DNA of 64,000 bases from CAVXFB01 sp963760935 (GCA_963760935.1 CAVXFB010000003.1:1-64000); one strand, 5' to 3'. Numbered from the stretch's first letter, positions 10,514 through 22,246 are shown. The notes: a model not told the origin generated them from the sequence alone. Translations and numbers: made by a program.

Positions 10514-11383
10514 ATGCTGGTGGACGTCGCGCTCGCCGCGAACGCCGACCTGGGCGAGGGCCCAATCTGGGACGTCGGCCGCCAGCGCCTCCTGTTCGTC
10601 GATATCACCCGCGGCGAAGTCCACGAATACGATCCGGTCGGCGGCGCCCACGCCGTCTACGACGCCGGCCAGCCGGTCGGCGCCGTCACGCCGACGAGGC
10701 GCGGCGACTGGCTGGCGGCGGTGCGGGACGGCTTCCTCCGCCTTGATCCGGCCACCGGCACGACCCGCCTGGCGGCCATCGTCGAAGAAGACCATCCCGA
10801 CAACCGGATGAACGACGGCTACTGCGACGCGCGCGGCCGCTTCTGGGCCGGCACGATGTCGATGACGCACGAGCCGCGCGCCGGCGCGCTCTATCGGCTC
10901 GATGCGGACGGGCGCGTGACGCGCATGCTGGCCGGCGTCACCACGTCGAACGGCATCGACTGGAGCCCCGACGCGCGGTGCATGTACTACGTGGACACGG
11001 GCACGCGGCGGATCGACCTGTTCGACTTCGACCTGGAGGCGGGCACGATCGCGAACCGGCGCGTCTTCGCCGCCATCGCCGAAGCGGAGGGCAAGCCCGA
11101 CGGCCTGATCGTGGACGCGGACGGCGGCGTCTGGGTCGCGCTCTGGGGCGGCAGCGCCGTCCGGCGCTATACGCCCGACGGACGCCTCGAGCGCACCATT
11201 CCCCTGCCGGTCACGCACGTCACGAAGTGCGCCTTCGGCGGCGCGGATCTTCGCGACCTGTTCATCACCACCGCGCGTGGGCCGCTCGCCGACGAGGCGC
11301 GCGCCGCCCAGCCCGGCGCCGGCAGCGTGTTCCACTGCCGGCCGGGCGTGCTGGGGCGGCCCGCGACGCCGTTCGCGGGTTAG
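10514..11383 (+). CDS. SMP-30/gluconolactonase family protein
   Basis: Six-bladed beta-propeller lactonase (regucalcin family) that opens sugar lactones using a bound divalent metal. This is one of the few intact genes in the left part: 289 residues, the normal length. The metal-binding Glu is in ADLGEGPIWD, the Asn/Asp ligands are expected in NRMNDGYCDARGRFWAGTM and SNGIDWSPD, and PDGLIVDADGGVWVA is the typical late blade. The natural lactone cannot be told. Confidence 0.9.
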   Translation: MLVDVALAANADLGEGPIWDVGRQRLLFVDITRGEVHEYDPVGGAHAVYDAGQPVGAVTPTRRGDWLAAVRDGFLRLDPATGTTRLAAIVEEDHPDNRMNDGYCDARGRFWAGTMSMTHEPRAGALYRLDADGRVTRMLAGVTTSNGIDWSPDARCMYYVDTGTRRIDLFDFDLEAGTIANRRVFAAIAEAEGKPDGLIVDADGGVWVALWGGSAVRRYTPDGRLERTIPLPVTHVTKCAFGGADLRDLFITTARGPLADEARAAQPGAGSVFHCRPGVLGRPATPFAG

Positions 11384-11418
11384 GCCGGCTCAGAATTCCG
11401 CAATCCGGATTCAGCGTG

Positions 11419-11686
11419 TCACTTGAGATGCTTGCCGACCAGCTTCGTCATCTCGAACATGTTCACCGGATGCCTTGCCGCCGAAGACGACCTTCAGCGG
11501 ACCGTCCGCGTTAATCATGCGCTTGTTCTTCTGGTCCTGCAGCTTGTTCTTCTTGATGTACGCCCATAGCCGCTTCGTGATTTCCGTGCGGGGCAGGGGG
11601 GTGGAGCCGACGATCTCGGCCAGCGCGGCGTCTGGCGTGACCGGCTTCATAAAAGCGGCATTCGCGTTCTTGGCGGCTTTGGCCAT
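11419..11686 (-). CDS. SWIB/MDM2 domain protein, one frameshift near the end
   Basis: Small protein of the SWIB fold known from eukaryotic chromatin remodelling and found alone or fused to topoisomerase in some bacteria. The ATG at 11684-11686 is preceded by AGGAG. MAKAAKNANAAFMKPVTPD leads into the domain (ALAEIVG, PLPRTEITKRLWAYIKKNK, INADGPLKVVFGGK). One base off near 11470, the final VNMFEMTKLVGKHLK reads to the TGA at 11419-11421. The role in bacteria is unknown. Confidence 0.85.
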
Positions 11687-11813
11687 GGGACTCCTCGTCA
11701 CTGGGACACACACGTCACTTGCACGCTCATGAGGATACCGCAAGATCCCGCGGCGGACGGCCCCCTTCTTGCGGCGCGCGCCGCGCCCGGGCCGGCCGGC
11801 CCGGCGGCCCGGG

Positions 11814-12375
11814 TCACCGAGGCCACAGCCATCCCAGCATCCCGCCCGTCAGGAACCCGTAAATCAGGCTGTCGATGTTGGACTTGATCGTCGTCGACCA
11901 CTTGCGGTGGTACCGAATCGAGTTCTGCCACAGCGCCAGACCGTAGCCGGCGAACGCTGTCGCGCTGGCGAAGCGCGACACTTCGAGGTACGGCGCGCCG
12001 CGCCCGACCGCCCGGCTCGCGATGTACGCGGCAAACAGGCTGACGACGAGGCAGTAGAGGAACCACTGCACGAGCGTGCGGCCCATGAAGTTGTGGCCGG
12101 ACGGCATCACCGTCATCGAGACCACGGGGCCCTGCGTCCATTTCTCCACGAAGGCCGGCGACTTCATGTCCTTCATGCTGCCCGCCCGCGGCAGCATGTA
12201 GTCCCCGGTCGGGATGGCGAACGGCCGCAGCGCCGCCATCACCTCGTCTTCCTTCGGCACTTTGGCGATAGTCGCCGCGATGATACGGCAGCACCATGTG
12301 AATCATCGAGCTCGCCACGAACACCGCAACGGCCGACAAGACAATCGGAAGCCACAACTCGCTGAGCGCAACCAT
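11814..12375 (-). CDS. hypothetical integral membrane protein, one frameshift
   Basis: The ATG at 12373-12375 starts MVALSELWLPIVLSAVAVF, a strong first membrane segment, followed by MIHMVLPYHRGDY. After an indel near 12265 the frame continues MPKEDEVMAALRPF and then WFLYCLVVSLFAAYIASRA. A final pair of helices ends WLWPR. Four segments are likely in ~187 residues. I recall similar unnamed proteins in Acidobacteria and Gemmatimonadetes but know no function. Confidence 0.65.
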
Positions 12376-12431
12376 GACACCATCCTGGGCAAAGTCAGTT
12401 ACACGCCGGAATCTTCCATACGCGCGGTCCG

Positions 12432-13491
12432 TCACACCCGTTCCCACGTTCCCGACTCCGCCGACCGCACGATCGCGTCGAGCACGCGCATGTTCCGTGA
12501 CCGAGTCCTCGAGCGGCAGCGCCACGGCTGCGCCGTCCAGAATCGCCCGCGAGAACGCGTCGCGCCTGGATCGTGTACTGGTTGCACGGCGCGATCTCCA
12601 GCGCCTCCGCGGCCACGCCGGTCGGATCCGTCCCGTCGCCGACGAAGAGCCGGCACGGGCCGCCGAGCGGCGCGTTGAACGGGATCTCGATTTCGACGCG
12701 GCCGCGCGTCCCGAGCGACGTGCACGCGCTGGTAGGGCGCCTGTACATGCTGCACGTGCCGATCGCGTGCGCCGGGCCGGCCGACCGTCGGCTGGAAACT
12801 CCAGGAGCAGCGAGGCCAGCCGATCGACGTGCGTCTGCGGGTCCCGCTCGATGCACGCCGACCACGCGCGACGGCTCCCGCCGCAGGATCCAGCGCGCCG
12901 CCTGCACCAGGTAGCAGCCGAGATCGAGCAGCCCTCCGCCGCCCCATTCGGCGCACCGTCCGCACGTTCGTGGGGTCGGTCAAGAGAAAGCTGAACGCCG
13001 CCGACGACCGCTCGCACGTCGCCGATCCGCCCGTCGTGGATCAGCGTCCACGGCGGCTGGTCCACTGCGGGTGCGTCCGGACCATGAAGGCTTCCTGAAT
13101 CTTCACGCCCGTCCACGTCGCGCGCGGCCAGGAGCCGCGCCGCTTCGGCCGCATTCAGGCCGACGGGCTTCTCGCACAGCACGTGCTTGCCGGCTTCGGC
13201 CGCGCGGATCGCCCAGGGCACGTGGAGGTGATTGGGCAGCGGGATGTAGACGGCATCGACGTCCGGATCGGCGAGCAGAGCGCCTCGTATGAGCCGTAAG
13301 CCTTCGGGATGCCAAGCCGACGCCGCCGCCGACCGCGCCTTTGCCGCGTCGCGCGACGCGATCGCCGTGACCTCGCACAGTACTCACTGCGCTGCGTCGC
13401 CGGAATCACCTTCTCGGTCGCGATCCGCGCGACCCCCAGCACGCCCCACCGGATCTTGCCGCGCGCCGGCCGGCGGCGTCTGTCGTTGCAT
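12432..13491 (-). CDS. Gfo/Idh/MocA family NAD(P)-dependent oxidoreductase, frameshifted
   Basis: Sugar-type oxidoreductase. The start at 13491 gives a short leader and then KIRWGVLGVARIA, the Rossmann nucleotide-binding strand. PDVDAVYIPLPNHLH-like and AAEAGKHVLCEKPVG pieces follow in other frames; the EKP motif Lys is conserved. The C-terminal alpha/beta domain appears in further frames (RVEIEIPFNAPLGG). About 350 residues, as usual. The substrate is unknown. Confidence 0.82.
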
Positions 13492-13575
13492 GGAGCCGCA
13501 TTGTAACGGGCCGGCGGCCCCGGCAAAGGCGCGAACGCGGAGCCGGCGGACGGCGTATCCTGGCGCCGAGGCCCC

Positions 13576-15142
13576 ATGCGCGTCCTGCTGTTCTCGATGC
13601 CGGATTCGTTCGAGCACACGCCGCCGGTGGCGATGCGCATGCCGAACGGCGCGCTGGCGTCGCTCGCGGGCAACGTCGATCCGCATCACCACGTCGCCAT
13701 CGCCGACCTGATCCTGGCGCAGCGCGACGGTGCGCGCAGACGGTGACGCGGCTCGTGCACGATCGCGCCCCGGACGTCGTCGGGCTGTCGGTGATGACGT
13801 TCCAGCGCACGACGGCGCTGCGGATCATCGCGCTGGTGCGCGTCGCTCCGGCCCGGGCGTGCGCGATCGTCGTCGGCGGCTACGACCCAGCCTCGCGCCC
13901 GAGGCGTACGAAGACGCCGGAGTCGGGCGTGGATGTCATCGTCCGCGGCGAGGGCGACCTCACCTTCCGCGAACTCCTCCGCGCGCTCGACGGCCGGCGG
14001 CGGACCTCGACGGCATCGCCGGGCTGTCGTACCGGCGCCGGACGGCGTTCGTCCGGACGCCGGCCGCGTCCGGTGAGCCGCGCTCGGCACGAGCGACGTC
14101 CGGCCGCCCGAATCGGGCGGCGCGCGTCCTGACCGGCTACACGATGCTCGGCCGGCCCATGGACATCGTCGAGACGTCGCGCGGCTGCACCTACGACTGC
14201 AGCTTCTGCTCGATCATCGAGATGCGCGGCCGCAACTTCCACACGTGGCCGATCGAGCGGGTGCATCGCCGACATCCGCGATGCGCGCGACCGCGGCGCG
14301 CGATCGATCTTCCTCGTGGACGACAACATCACGCTCAACGTCGCCGCGGTTCTCGAGCTCTGTGCGACGCCATCACGGCCGCCGGCCTGCACGACATCGA
14401 CTACATCGTGCAGGGCATGACGTCAGCGCGTTCGCCACGGGCGGCGACGACCTCGGCCGCGCGATGCGCGCGCGCCGGGTTCCGGTACGTGTTCCTCGGC
14501 ATCGAGAACGTCGCTCGACGAGGACCTGGCGTTCCTCCGGGCCTCGGCCAAGAACGCGCAGCGCGCGAGGACGGCCGGACCGTCGGGCAACGCCACGCGC
14601 GCGCCGATCGACGCTCCTCCACCGCCACGGCATGCTCGTCGTCGGCGGCCTGATCGTCGGCAATCCGGACGACACGCGGGAGTCGATCGAGGCCAACCTG
14701 GCGTTCGCCCGCCGCTTCGTGGACTGGCCCTACATCCAGCACCCGACGCCGTATCCGGGCACGCCGATGACGCGCGACTTCCGCGACGCGCGGCCTCATC
14801 GTCAACGAGCGACGTCGCAGGAGTACGACGGGACGACGGCCGTCGTGCGCACCGAGCACCTCGACGCCGAGGAGATCGAGTTCCTGCGCTGGCGCGCCGA
14901 ACGCTGGATGAAGGTGCGCCATCTGCCGCCCGTCGTCCGCGCACGATCCCGGCGTTCGTCCTCGCGCACGGCCTCGGCATGCTGCGCCACACCTTTCGCG
15001 GCACGCGCTCCGGACCTGGCTCGGGCTCGAGAGCGAGCGGGAGGCGTTCAGACGGTATCAATCGATCCGAGAGCGGGAACGGGAGTATCTGCCGGGTGCC
15101 GCCGGTCCGTCGGGGGCGCCGGGTGTCACCGCGGCGCCGTAA
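13576..15142 (+). CDS. B12-binding domain radical SAM protein, frameshifted
   Basis: Begins MRVLLFSMPDSFEHTPPVAM at the ATG 13576. This is a cobalamin-binding Rossmann domain (DVVGLSVMTFQRT, AIVVGGYD, VIVRGEGDLTFRELL), followed by the radical SAM core. The 4Fe-4S motif is CTYDCSFCSIIEMRG (about 14190-14230), then LVDDNITLN-like, GFRYVFLGIENV-like and MLVVGGLIVGNPDDTRESIE. The C-terminal region contains HPTPYPGTPMTRDFRD. Family members (hopanoid, bacteriochlorophyll, phosphonate types) methylate or rearrange unreactive carbons; the substrate is not inferable here. Several indels break the frame. Confidence 0.85.
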
Positions 15143-15534
15143 CCGCCACCGCGACCGAGAACTCGCCGGTCCGCCCACGTCAACGCCGGGCGGCCGCGCG
15201 TCCGGGCTCGGCCGATGATCTCGAACGTCCACTGCTCCACCAGCGTGGACACGGCGCCGCAGGCGTGAAATCGACGCGGCCGAGATCGCGCCGCGGCGCG
15301 TCGTCGGTGTGAAGCTGGCCGACCTGCGCCGTTGACAACCAGCTGCGATTGCCCCGGGTCGGGCAGCATGTCGAGCGCGTGCGGTCCTTTCGGCATGAGA
15401 AGCCGTCGGGCACGAGGTCCGCGTCCGCCGTCAGCCCTGTCGCCCTGGTCGCAGACACGAACAACAGCGACACGAACGATGACGGCGAGACGGCGCCGCG
15501 CGGCTCGGTTCGCCGATCGGCCGCTCTCGCCAGC
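15143..15534 (-). CDS. possible small secreted protein, frameshifted
   Basis: Between two plus-strand genes a minus-strand reading shows a hydrophobic leader (FVSLLFVSATRATG), then after an indel MPKGPHALDMLPDPGQSQLV and VGQLHTDDAPRRDLGRVDF. Composition looks protein-like, but no family is recognised and start and stop are unclear. Confidence 0.3.
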
Positions 15535-15565
15535 GTACGACCACAATGTCGTAGAGTCAGCGACG

Positions 15566-17010
15566 ATGGAGACGCCGAAGGGCCGCGAGTCGCACGTGCC
15601 GGTGCTGGTCGTCGAGGACGACGCGGCGCAGCGGGTGGGACTGCAGCAGCTGCTGCGCAGCTGGGGCTTCGCCGCCGAGGCGGCGGTCGACGGCGAGGAC
15701 GCGCGTCGAGCAAGATGCCGCCGGTCCGGCCCGACGATCGTGCTGAGCGATCTGGTCATGCCGCGGATGGGCGGCCTGGAACTGCTCGCGCAGCGCTGAA
15801 GCAGGACGGACGACGGACGTCACCGTCGTGCTCATGACCGCGCAGGGCACGGTCGAGACCGCGGTCGAGGCCATCAAGCAGCGGCGCCTACGACTACCTC
15901 AGCGAAGCCGGTCGATCCCCAGCGGCTGAAGATCCTGCTCGACCAGATCGTCGAGCGGCACGACACGCTGCGCGAGGTGCGGGTGCTCCGGCGGCAGCTC
16001 CGCGAGCGCGGCACGTTCGGCAAGATGATCGGCCAGAGCGCCGAGATGCGCAAGATCTACCAGATGGTCGAGCAGGCCGCGCCGACGGCCGCGTCGGTGC
16101 TCGATCAGCGGCGAGTCGGGCACCGGCAAGGAACTCGTCGCGCAGACGATCCACCAGCTCAGCCAGCGCGCCGGCAGCCGTTCGTGCCGCTCAACTGCGC
16201 GGCCATCCCGGACACGCTGCTCGAGAGCGAGCTGTTCGGCCACGAGAAGGGCGCGTTCACCGGCGCCATCACGCGCCGCCAGGGCTGCTTCGAACTCGCC
16301 AACCGCGGCACGCTGTTCCTCGACGAGATCGCCGAGATGACGCCGGCCACGCAGGCCAAGCTGCTGCGCGTGCTGCAGGAGCGGACGTTCCGCACGCTCG
16401 GCGGCCAGCGGGAGCAGTCGGTGGACATCCGGGTGCATCGCGGCGACCAACGTCGACCCGCCCGAGGCGGTCCGGCAGGGCAAGCTGCGCGAGGATCTGT
16501 TCTACCGCCTGAACGTCTTCGCCATCCGCGCTGCCGCCGCTGCGCGAGCGCAAGGACGACCTGCCGCTGCTGGCCCAGGCGTTCGTCACGCGAGTTCAAC
16601 GCGCGCAACCAGCGCGGACGGTCGCCGGCGTCTCGGACGCGGTCGATGCAGCCTGCTCGAGCGGTACCACTGGCCGGGCAACGTCCGCGAGCTGCGGAAC
16701 GTGCATCGAGCGCGCGACCATCGTCGCGCAGGGCGGCGTCGATCGAGCGTCGGCGATCTGCCCGCCGCTGGTCGCGGCTGCGCCGCCGCCGGCGCCGACG
16801 CCGGCCGGCGGCAGCGTGGCTGTCGGCCGGCACCACGGTCGAAGAGGCGGAGCGCCAGCCTGATCGAGATCACGCTCGAGCACACCGGCGGCAACAAGAC
16901 CCGCGCGGCCGAGATGCTCGGCATCAGCCTCAAGACGCTGCACAACAAGCTCAACCGGATGACTCAGGAAGAAGTCCTGACGCGCGATCCGGCGCACGCG
17001 CGTCCCGGAC
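15566..17010 (+). CDS. sigma-54-dependent NtrC-type response regulator, frameshifted
   Basis: Activates sigma-54 promoters when phosphorylated. The receiver domain starts at the ATG 15566 (VPVLVVEDDAAQRVGLQQL, then IVLSDLVMPRMGGLELL with the phospho-Asp). The AAA+ domain has the Walker A region near 16105 (frame broken), the GAFTGA loop in ELFGHEKGAFTGAITR, Walker B GTLFLDEIAEM and EDLFYRLNVFAIR. A Fis-type HTH closes it (GGNKTRAAEMLGISLKTLHN, about 16890-16945). The 3' end is blurred by an indel. The sensor kinase gene follows at once, so this is a two-component pair. Confidence 0.9.
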
Positions 17011-18834
17011 CGCGCATGCCGCTGTCAGCATCAAGACCAAGCAGGTCGCCGGCGTCACGGCCCTCGTCGGACTGGCCGTGATCGTGCTGAGCGGCTGGTA
17101 TCTGTCCGCGCTCGCTCGCGTCTGGCTCGAGCGAGACGCAGGCGCGCGCCGAACTGCTGGCGAACATGATCGTACCAGCGCGCCTTCGACGCCATCGCCG
17201 CCGGGCACGCCGACCGATGCCATGCACGACGGCGCTGCTGCACCGATCCCGGGCTGCAGTCGATCCTCGACGGCCAGCCTGCTGCTCGAGGAGCGTCCTC
17301 TACGCCGCCATCGTGGACGTCCGACGGCGATCGTCATCGCACAGCGACCCGGGCAAGGACGGCGACGACATGACCGAGCCGCCGACCGGCGCTCGCCGAC
17401 GCTGATGGCCCAGGGCCGGTGGCGAAGGTCAGGGCCATCTTCGCCGAGGCCAGGCCGACTACGAGTTCCGGCAGCGAACGCGGCTCTCGCTGGCCGGTCC
17501 CTGCGGGACGACCGACGCTCGGCACGATTCGCGTCGGCGTCTCGACGCGCTGTTCCTGCGGGTGAGCTCGAGAAGCAGATGCGGACGCCGCTCTACACCA
17601 CGATGGCCGTGGCGATCGTCGGCGATCATCGTGTCGCGATGCTGCTGGCGCAGCTGATGCTGCGGCCGATTCACGTCATTCGCAGCGGCCTGGCGCGACT
17701 GGGCCGCGGCGAACTGGACGTCAACGTGGACCTGCCGGGCGACGCCGAACTCGGCCGACCTGGGCGACTCGTTCAAGGCGGTGAGCGCCCGGCTCGCGGC
17801 CGACCGGAGGCCCTCGAGGGCCAGCAGGCCACGCTCGAGTCGGTCGTCGACAACCTCGAGGACGCCGTCGCGCTCTTCAGCCCGACCGGCGGCGCTGCTG
17901 TTCGCCAACCCCGCGATGCGCCCGTCCTCGCGCCGAATCCGGCCAGATCGAAGAGCTGCTGCCCGACCAGCATCCGTACCGCCAGCCCGTCGAGGCCGCG
18001 CTGGCGACGCGCGAATCGCACGAGCCGACGACCGTGCAGGTGCCGGGCGGCGGCGAGCGGCTGGTCCTCGCCCACGTCGTCGAGGATCGCCGAGCGGGCA
18101 GCTGCTCGGCGTGATGCTCGTCGCCCGGAACCTGGCCTACCTGAGCCAGGTCGAGTCGACGATCAGCTACTCGCGCAAGCTCGCGGCGCTCGGGCGGCTG
18201 TCGGCGGGCATCGCGCACGAGGTCAAGAACCCGCTGAACGCGACGATGATCCACCTCGAGCTGCTGCGGATGCAGCTCGCCGACTGCCGGCAGCGCATGG
18301 AGCACGTGGCGGTCATCGCCGCGCAGGTCCGCCGGCTCGACGAGGTCGTGCAGGGGTTCCTCAAGTTCACGCGGCCCGAGGAACTGCAGCTGCAGCCGGT
18401 CGACATCGCGCCGCTCGTCGAGGAGCTCATGCCGATCATCTCGGCCGAGGCCGAGCAAGCACGACGTGGAGGTGCGGCTCGAATTCCCCGCCGACCTGCC
18501 CTCGGCGAGCGCCGACGCCGGCCTGCTGCAGCAGGCCTTCCTGAACCTGGCGCTCAACGCGTGCCAGGCGATGCCGCACGGCGGCCGCCTGCGCATCGGG
18601 CTGCCGCGACCGGCGCCGCCGCGTCGAGCTCGAGTTCGAGGACACCGGCACGGCATCCCGCCGGAGCACCTGGAGCGGATCTTCGACCTGTACTTCACGA
18701 CGAAGGAACATGGCAGCGGGATCGGCCTGTCGATGGTCTACCGCACGCGTCCAGCTGCACGACGGCGGACATCGAAGTGCGAGTCGATGCCCGGACCGGG
18801 CACCACGTTCCGGGTCGTGCTGCGCCAAGCCTGA
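17010..18834 (+). CDS. sensor histidine kinase, frameshifted
   Basis: Partner of the preceding regulator. A transmembrane segment (VTALVGLAVIVLSGWYLSAL) is followed by an extracytoplasmic region broken by indels, a second TM and a HAMP domain (LMLRPIHVIRSGLARLGRGE). A PAS-like region (TLESVVDNLEDAVALFS) comes next. The HisKA box is LAALGRLSAGIAHEVKNPLN and the HATPase region has NLALNACQAMPHGG, GIPPEHLERIFDLYFTTKE and GSGIGLSMVYR. The stop is at 18832-18834. The start codon is unclear. The signal sensed is unknown. Confidence 0.9.
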
Positions 18835-18878
18835 CGGCCGGAGCGCGCCGGGGACGCGCGGTCGGGCATAATCGGAGG

Positions 18879-19397
18879 ATGCGTCTGGCCGTCATCCTGC
18901 TCGCAATCGGCGCGGTCGCCGGCTGCACCAAGGTCCAGGCGAAGGTCCCGCCGGTGCCGCCGGCATTGACGACGCCGGCGCCGCCGGATCGCGTGATCGT
19001 GCCAGCGCCCGCACCCGAACCGGCCGAGGCGCCGCCCGCCGTCACGCCGGCGCCGCCCCCGCCGGCGCCGCGGCCTCGCGAGACCCCGGCGTCCCGGCCC
19101 GAGCGGCCGCGGCCTTCGACGGCGCCGCCGGCCGCCGCCGAGCCGTCGCCCGCGCCGGTGCTCCAGACGACCTCAACCGCCGAGTTGGAACAGCAGGCGC
19201 GGTTGCTCATCGCCGCCGCCGAGCGCGACCTCGCCCAGCTCACGCCGGCGCGGCTCAGCGCAGCCGCCCGCGCCCAGTACGACACGGCGCGCTCCTTCCT
19301 CGCGCAGGCCAACGAGGCGCTGAAGGTGAAGAACGTTCTGCTGGCACGGGAGCTGGCGGACAAGGCCGCCGCGTTGTCGAATCAAATCGCCCGCTGA
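18879..19397 (+). CDS. proline-rich lipoprotein with coiled-coil end
   Basis: Intact frame of 172 residues starting at the ATG 18879. A lipobox (LLAIGAVAGC) predicts lipid attachment at Cys16. Residues ~20-95 are Pro/Ala rich and probably an extended spacer across periplasm or cell wall. The end (AELEQQARLLIAAAERDLAQ to ELADKAAALSNQIAR) is a charged helical segment resembling short lipoproteins that bind other envelope parts. No enzyme motif is seen. Confidence 0.75.
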   Translation: MRLAVILLAIGAVAGCTKVQAKVPPVPPALTTPAPPDRVIVPAPAPEPAEAPPAVTPAPPPPAPRPRETPASRPERPRPSTAPPAAAEPSPAPVLQTTSTAELEQQARLLIAAAERDLAQLTPARLSAAARAQYDTARSFLAQANEALKVKNVLLARELADKAAALSNQIAR

Positions 19398-19417
19398 CGC
19401 CGCGTCGGTCGCGCCGG

Positions 19418-20277
19418 CTACTTTGCCGGCGCCCCGCCGTACTGCTGTTTCATTTCGGTCCACTGCTCCTGCAGCAGCGCCGAGGCGGCGTGCGAATCGC
19501 CGGCCGGTGAGAGCATTCGCGCGCGCCGCGGCACGATGACGGTCAGCACCAGGCGGTCGAGGTCCCGGCGGAGCGCCGCGCCGGCGGCCTCGCCAGGCGA
19601 GGCGCGCAGCCAGCCGGCGACCGCCGCCGCCCACGCCCAATCCGAGATCGTCGAGCCCCGCCGCCGCCGCCGCCAGCCAGAACGCGCCGACCGTGCGATC
19701 GATCGTCCCGGTGCAGTTCGTCTTCGGCGCGCGCGAGGATACGCCGATAGATCGGCGGCCGCGCGTCATCGGGCGAGAGCTGCGCCTGCTGATCCAGCGC
19801 GTTCGCCCACCACTCCAGCAGCCGATCGTGCGCGCCGGGTTCCAAGGGATCAAGGTGCACCAGGGCGCCGTCGAACAACTCGGCGGCCGCGCCGAACCGA
19901 CGGTCGAAGTACAGCAGCTCCCCCATGGCGATGGTCCAGTCCAGCCGGTCGCGCACGGAGAGCGTCCCGCTGTCGATGGACGTCAGCGCCCCGCGCGCGG
20001 CCTCGAGGTCCGTGCCGTCCAGCGTCTGGCGGTATCGCTCGAGGTGCGCCCGCGAGAGCACGATCGCCGCCGCGCGAGCCTCCGCCGGCAAACGTTGCGC
20101 TTCGGCGGCGAGCTGAATCGCCTCCTCGTAGTGCTGCTGGTTGTAAAGCTCGTGGGCGCGGACCAGCGGGTCGGCCTGCGCGGCCAACTCCGGCGGCGCG
20201 GCCAGCTGCAAGGCCAGGACGACGGCACCGGCGCACAGCCCGCATCCCAAAGCGCGACGTCGTGGAAGCTTCTTCAC
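19418..20277 (-). CDS. secreted TPR-like repeat protein, frameshift near the end
   Basis: A GTG at 20275-20277 starts VKKLPRRRALGCGLCAGAVV, a signal peptide cleaved after ELAAQA. The body (ADPLVRAHELYNQQHYEEAI, LPAEARAAAIVLSRAHLERY, RRFGAAAELFDGALVHLDPL) has TPR-like helix pairs. The reading shifts near 19720, and in the final frame it ends WTEMKQQYGGAPAK at the TAG 19418-19420. It probably acts as a periplasmic scaffold. It diverges from the VWA gene. Confidence 0.7.
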
Positions 20278-20385
20278 TGATGTAAGTCTTACATGGTCCG
20301 GCCGCATGCCCGACCGCATTCCGTGGATTTTGCTGAACGTCGCCTCCCCGGAACCTTGGCAAGGAACTTGAAGTCTTCCCAAGCG

Positions 20386-21358
20386 ATGCGCCTCGGCTCC
20401 GCCGTCCTCATCACAATCGCCGCGGTGGCCCCGCTGGCCGCGAGCGGCCCCAGCGGCCTGCCCGCCGCGGTCGGGCAGGCGGGGCAGCCGATGTTCAAGG
20501 CGGGCGTGGACCGCGTGACGGTCAGCGCGGTCGTGCACCGCCGCAACGGTGAGCTGGTCACGGGCCTCTCGCGCGACGACTTCACGGTCTTCGACAACGG
20601 GCGGGCACGGCCAATCCTCGAGTTTCAATCCGAGCCGACGGCAGCCACCGTCGCGCTGCTGGTGGACCTCAGCGGCAGCATGAGCCTCGACGCCAGGGTT
20701 CCCGCCGCGCGGTCGGTGGCGGCCGACGTCCTCGCGGGCCTGGCCCCGGGAGTGGATCGCGTCGGGCTCTTCGCCTTCGATGCCCAGCTCCACGAGATCC
20801 AGGCCTTCGAGCCCGCGCCGGGCGACGTCCTGCGGCGGCTCGGCGCGATTCACCCATTCGGATCGACGTCGCTCTACGACGCGATTGCGGCGACCGGCCG
20901 GCGGCTGGCCGCCGACGGCAGCATCCGGCGGGCCGTCGTGACGTTCACCGACGGCGGCGAGAACAGCAGCCGGCTGGATGCGGTCGAGGTCGCGCGCATC
21001 GCGAGCGAGGTGGACGTACCCGTCTACCTCGTCGTGGTGGTCTCGCCGGCCGACCGCCAGGGGCTCGACAAGGCGGCGGCCCGCGCGGCTGCGCAGACGC
21101 TGTCGGCTGGCCGTCTGGGCGACCTCGCGCACTGGACCGGCGGGGAGATGTTTCTGGCGTCGAGCGAGGCGGCCGCCGCCGGCGCCGCCCGCCAAATCAT
21201 CGACGAACTGCGCCATCGAGTACTTCATCGTCTTCGCTCCGGACAACAGCCGGCCGGGCTGGCATCCGATCGACGTGCGGCTCCGCCAGAAGGACCTGGT
21301 CGTGCGCGCGAGGAGCGGGTACGTCGCGGAGACCCGGCCGGATCTCGACAGGCAGTGA
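20386..21358 (+). CDS. VWA-domain secreted protein, one frameshift
   Basis: Starts with a signal peptide (MRLGSAVLITIAAVAPLAAS). A short beta domain follows (VTVSAVVHRRNGELVTGLSR, DFTVFDNGR), then a von Willebrand A domain with the MIDAS motif DLSGSMS. TFTDGGENSS carries a later metal ligand. This layout matches the VWFA-related domain family (TIGR03436 in memory) that is abundant in Acidobacteria. An indel near 21215 separates the last ~45 residues (EYFIVFAPDN to DLDRQ). It likely binds ligands outside the cytoplasm. Confidence 0.82.
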
Positions 21359-21373
21359 ATTCAGGAGGACAGC

Positions 21374-22145
21374 ATGCGGAAATCACTACTCACTCTGGCC
21401 CTGTTCGGCCTCGCCGTCGGCGGATCAACGGCGTGCGCGACGAAGGGCTTCGTCAAGACCCAGGTCAACCAGGTCAGTACCAAGGTGGACAGCCTGAGTC
21501 AGTCGCTGGAAGATACCCAGCAGCGGACCCAGCAGAACGCGTCGAAGATCAACGGCGTAGACCAGAAGGCGGATGCGGCCAATTCGGCGGCCAACACCGC
21601 GCAGAACGCGGCGGTGACCGCGGACCAGCACGCCGCGGCCGCGAACAGCGAAGCCACGAAGGCGTCGGCGCAGGCCGAGGCCGTCGACAAGGCTTCCAAG
21701 CGGATGGTCTATGAGGTGGTGTTGAGCGAGAACGAAGGCAACTTCAAGTTCGGCCAGGCCGAACTGCCCGACGCCGCGAAGGCCAAGATCGACGAGATGG
21801 TCACCCAGCTCAAGGCCGATCCCAAGGGCGCGTACTTCGAGAATCGAGGGCCACACCGACAACGTCGGCCCGAAGTCGGTCAACGAGAAGATCGGGTTGG
21901 CCCGCGCCGACGCGGTCAAGCGGTATCTGTACGAGCACCATCAGATTCCGCTGCACCGCATCAACGTCATCAGCTACGGAGAAGAGAAGCCTCTCGCCCC
22001 GAACACCACGCGTGAGGGACGCGCGCAGAATCGCGCGGTCGTGATTCGCGTCCTGATCTCAGCCCCGCTCGACCTCCTCGCAATTCCCTCCACCGCCGTC
22101 GCGGCGGCGGGCGTCCCGGACAGCCCGGGACGTCCGCCGCCGTGA
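21374..22145 (+). CDS. OmpA-family outer-membrane/peptidoglycan-binding protein, one frameshift
   Basis: AGGAGG at 21363 precedes the ATG 21374. A signal or lipoprotein-like leader ends GGSTACA. Next is a long Gln/Ala/Asn-rich coiled coil (residues ~25-110, NAAVTADQHAAAANSEATKA), then the OmpA C-terminal domain. That domain shows FKFGQAELPDAAK, GHTDNVGPKSVNEKIGLARA, the peptidoglycan-binding TD...R pattern, and YGEEKPLAPNTTREGRAQNR. An indel near 21843 shifts the frame. It probably links the outer membrane to the cell wall. Confidence 0.88.
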
Positions 22146-22246
22146 ACGCCCTTCGGGGCGCGGCACGCGCGAATGCACCGGCCGCATCGTGCCGGTCGCC
22201 GCGGCGACCCGGCCTTTCTACGTGGTGGAGGTTGAGGGCGGCGCGC

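Noticed and set aside
19543..21246. Long minus-strand ORF of 567 residues
   Set aside because: Only its last third is the real repeat protein; the rest is the antisense shadow of the plus-strand VWA gene in GC-rich DNA.
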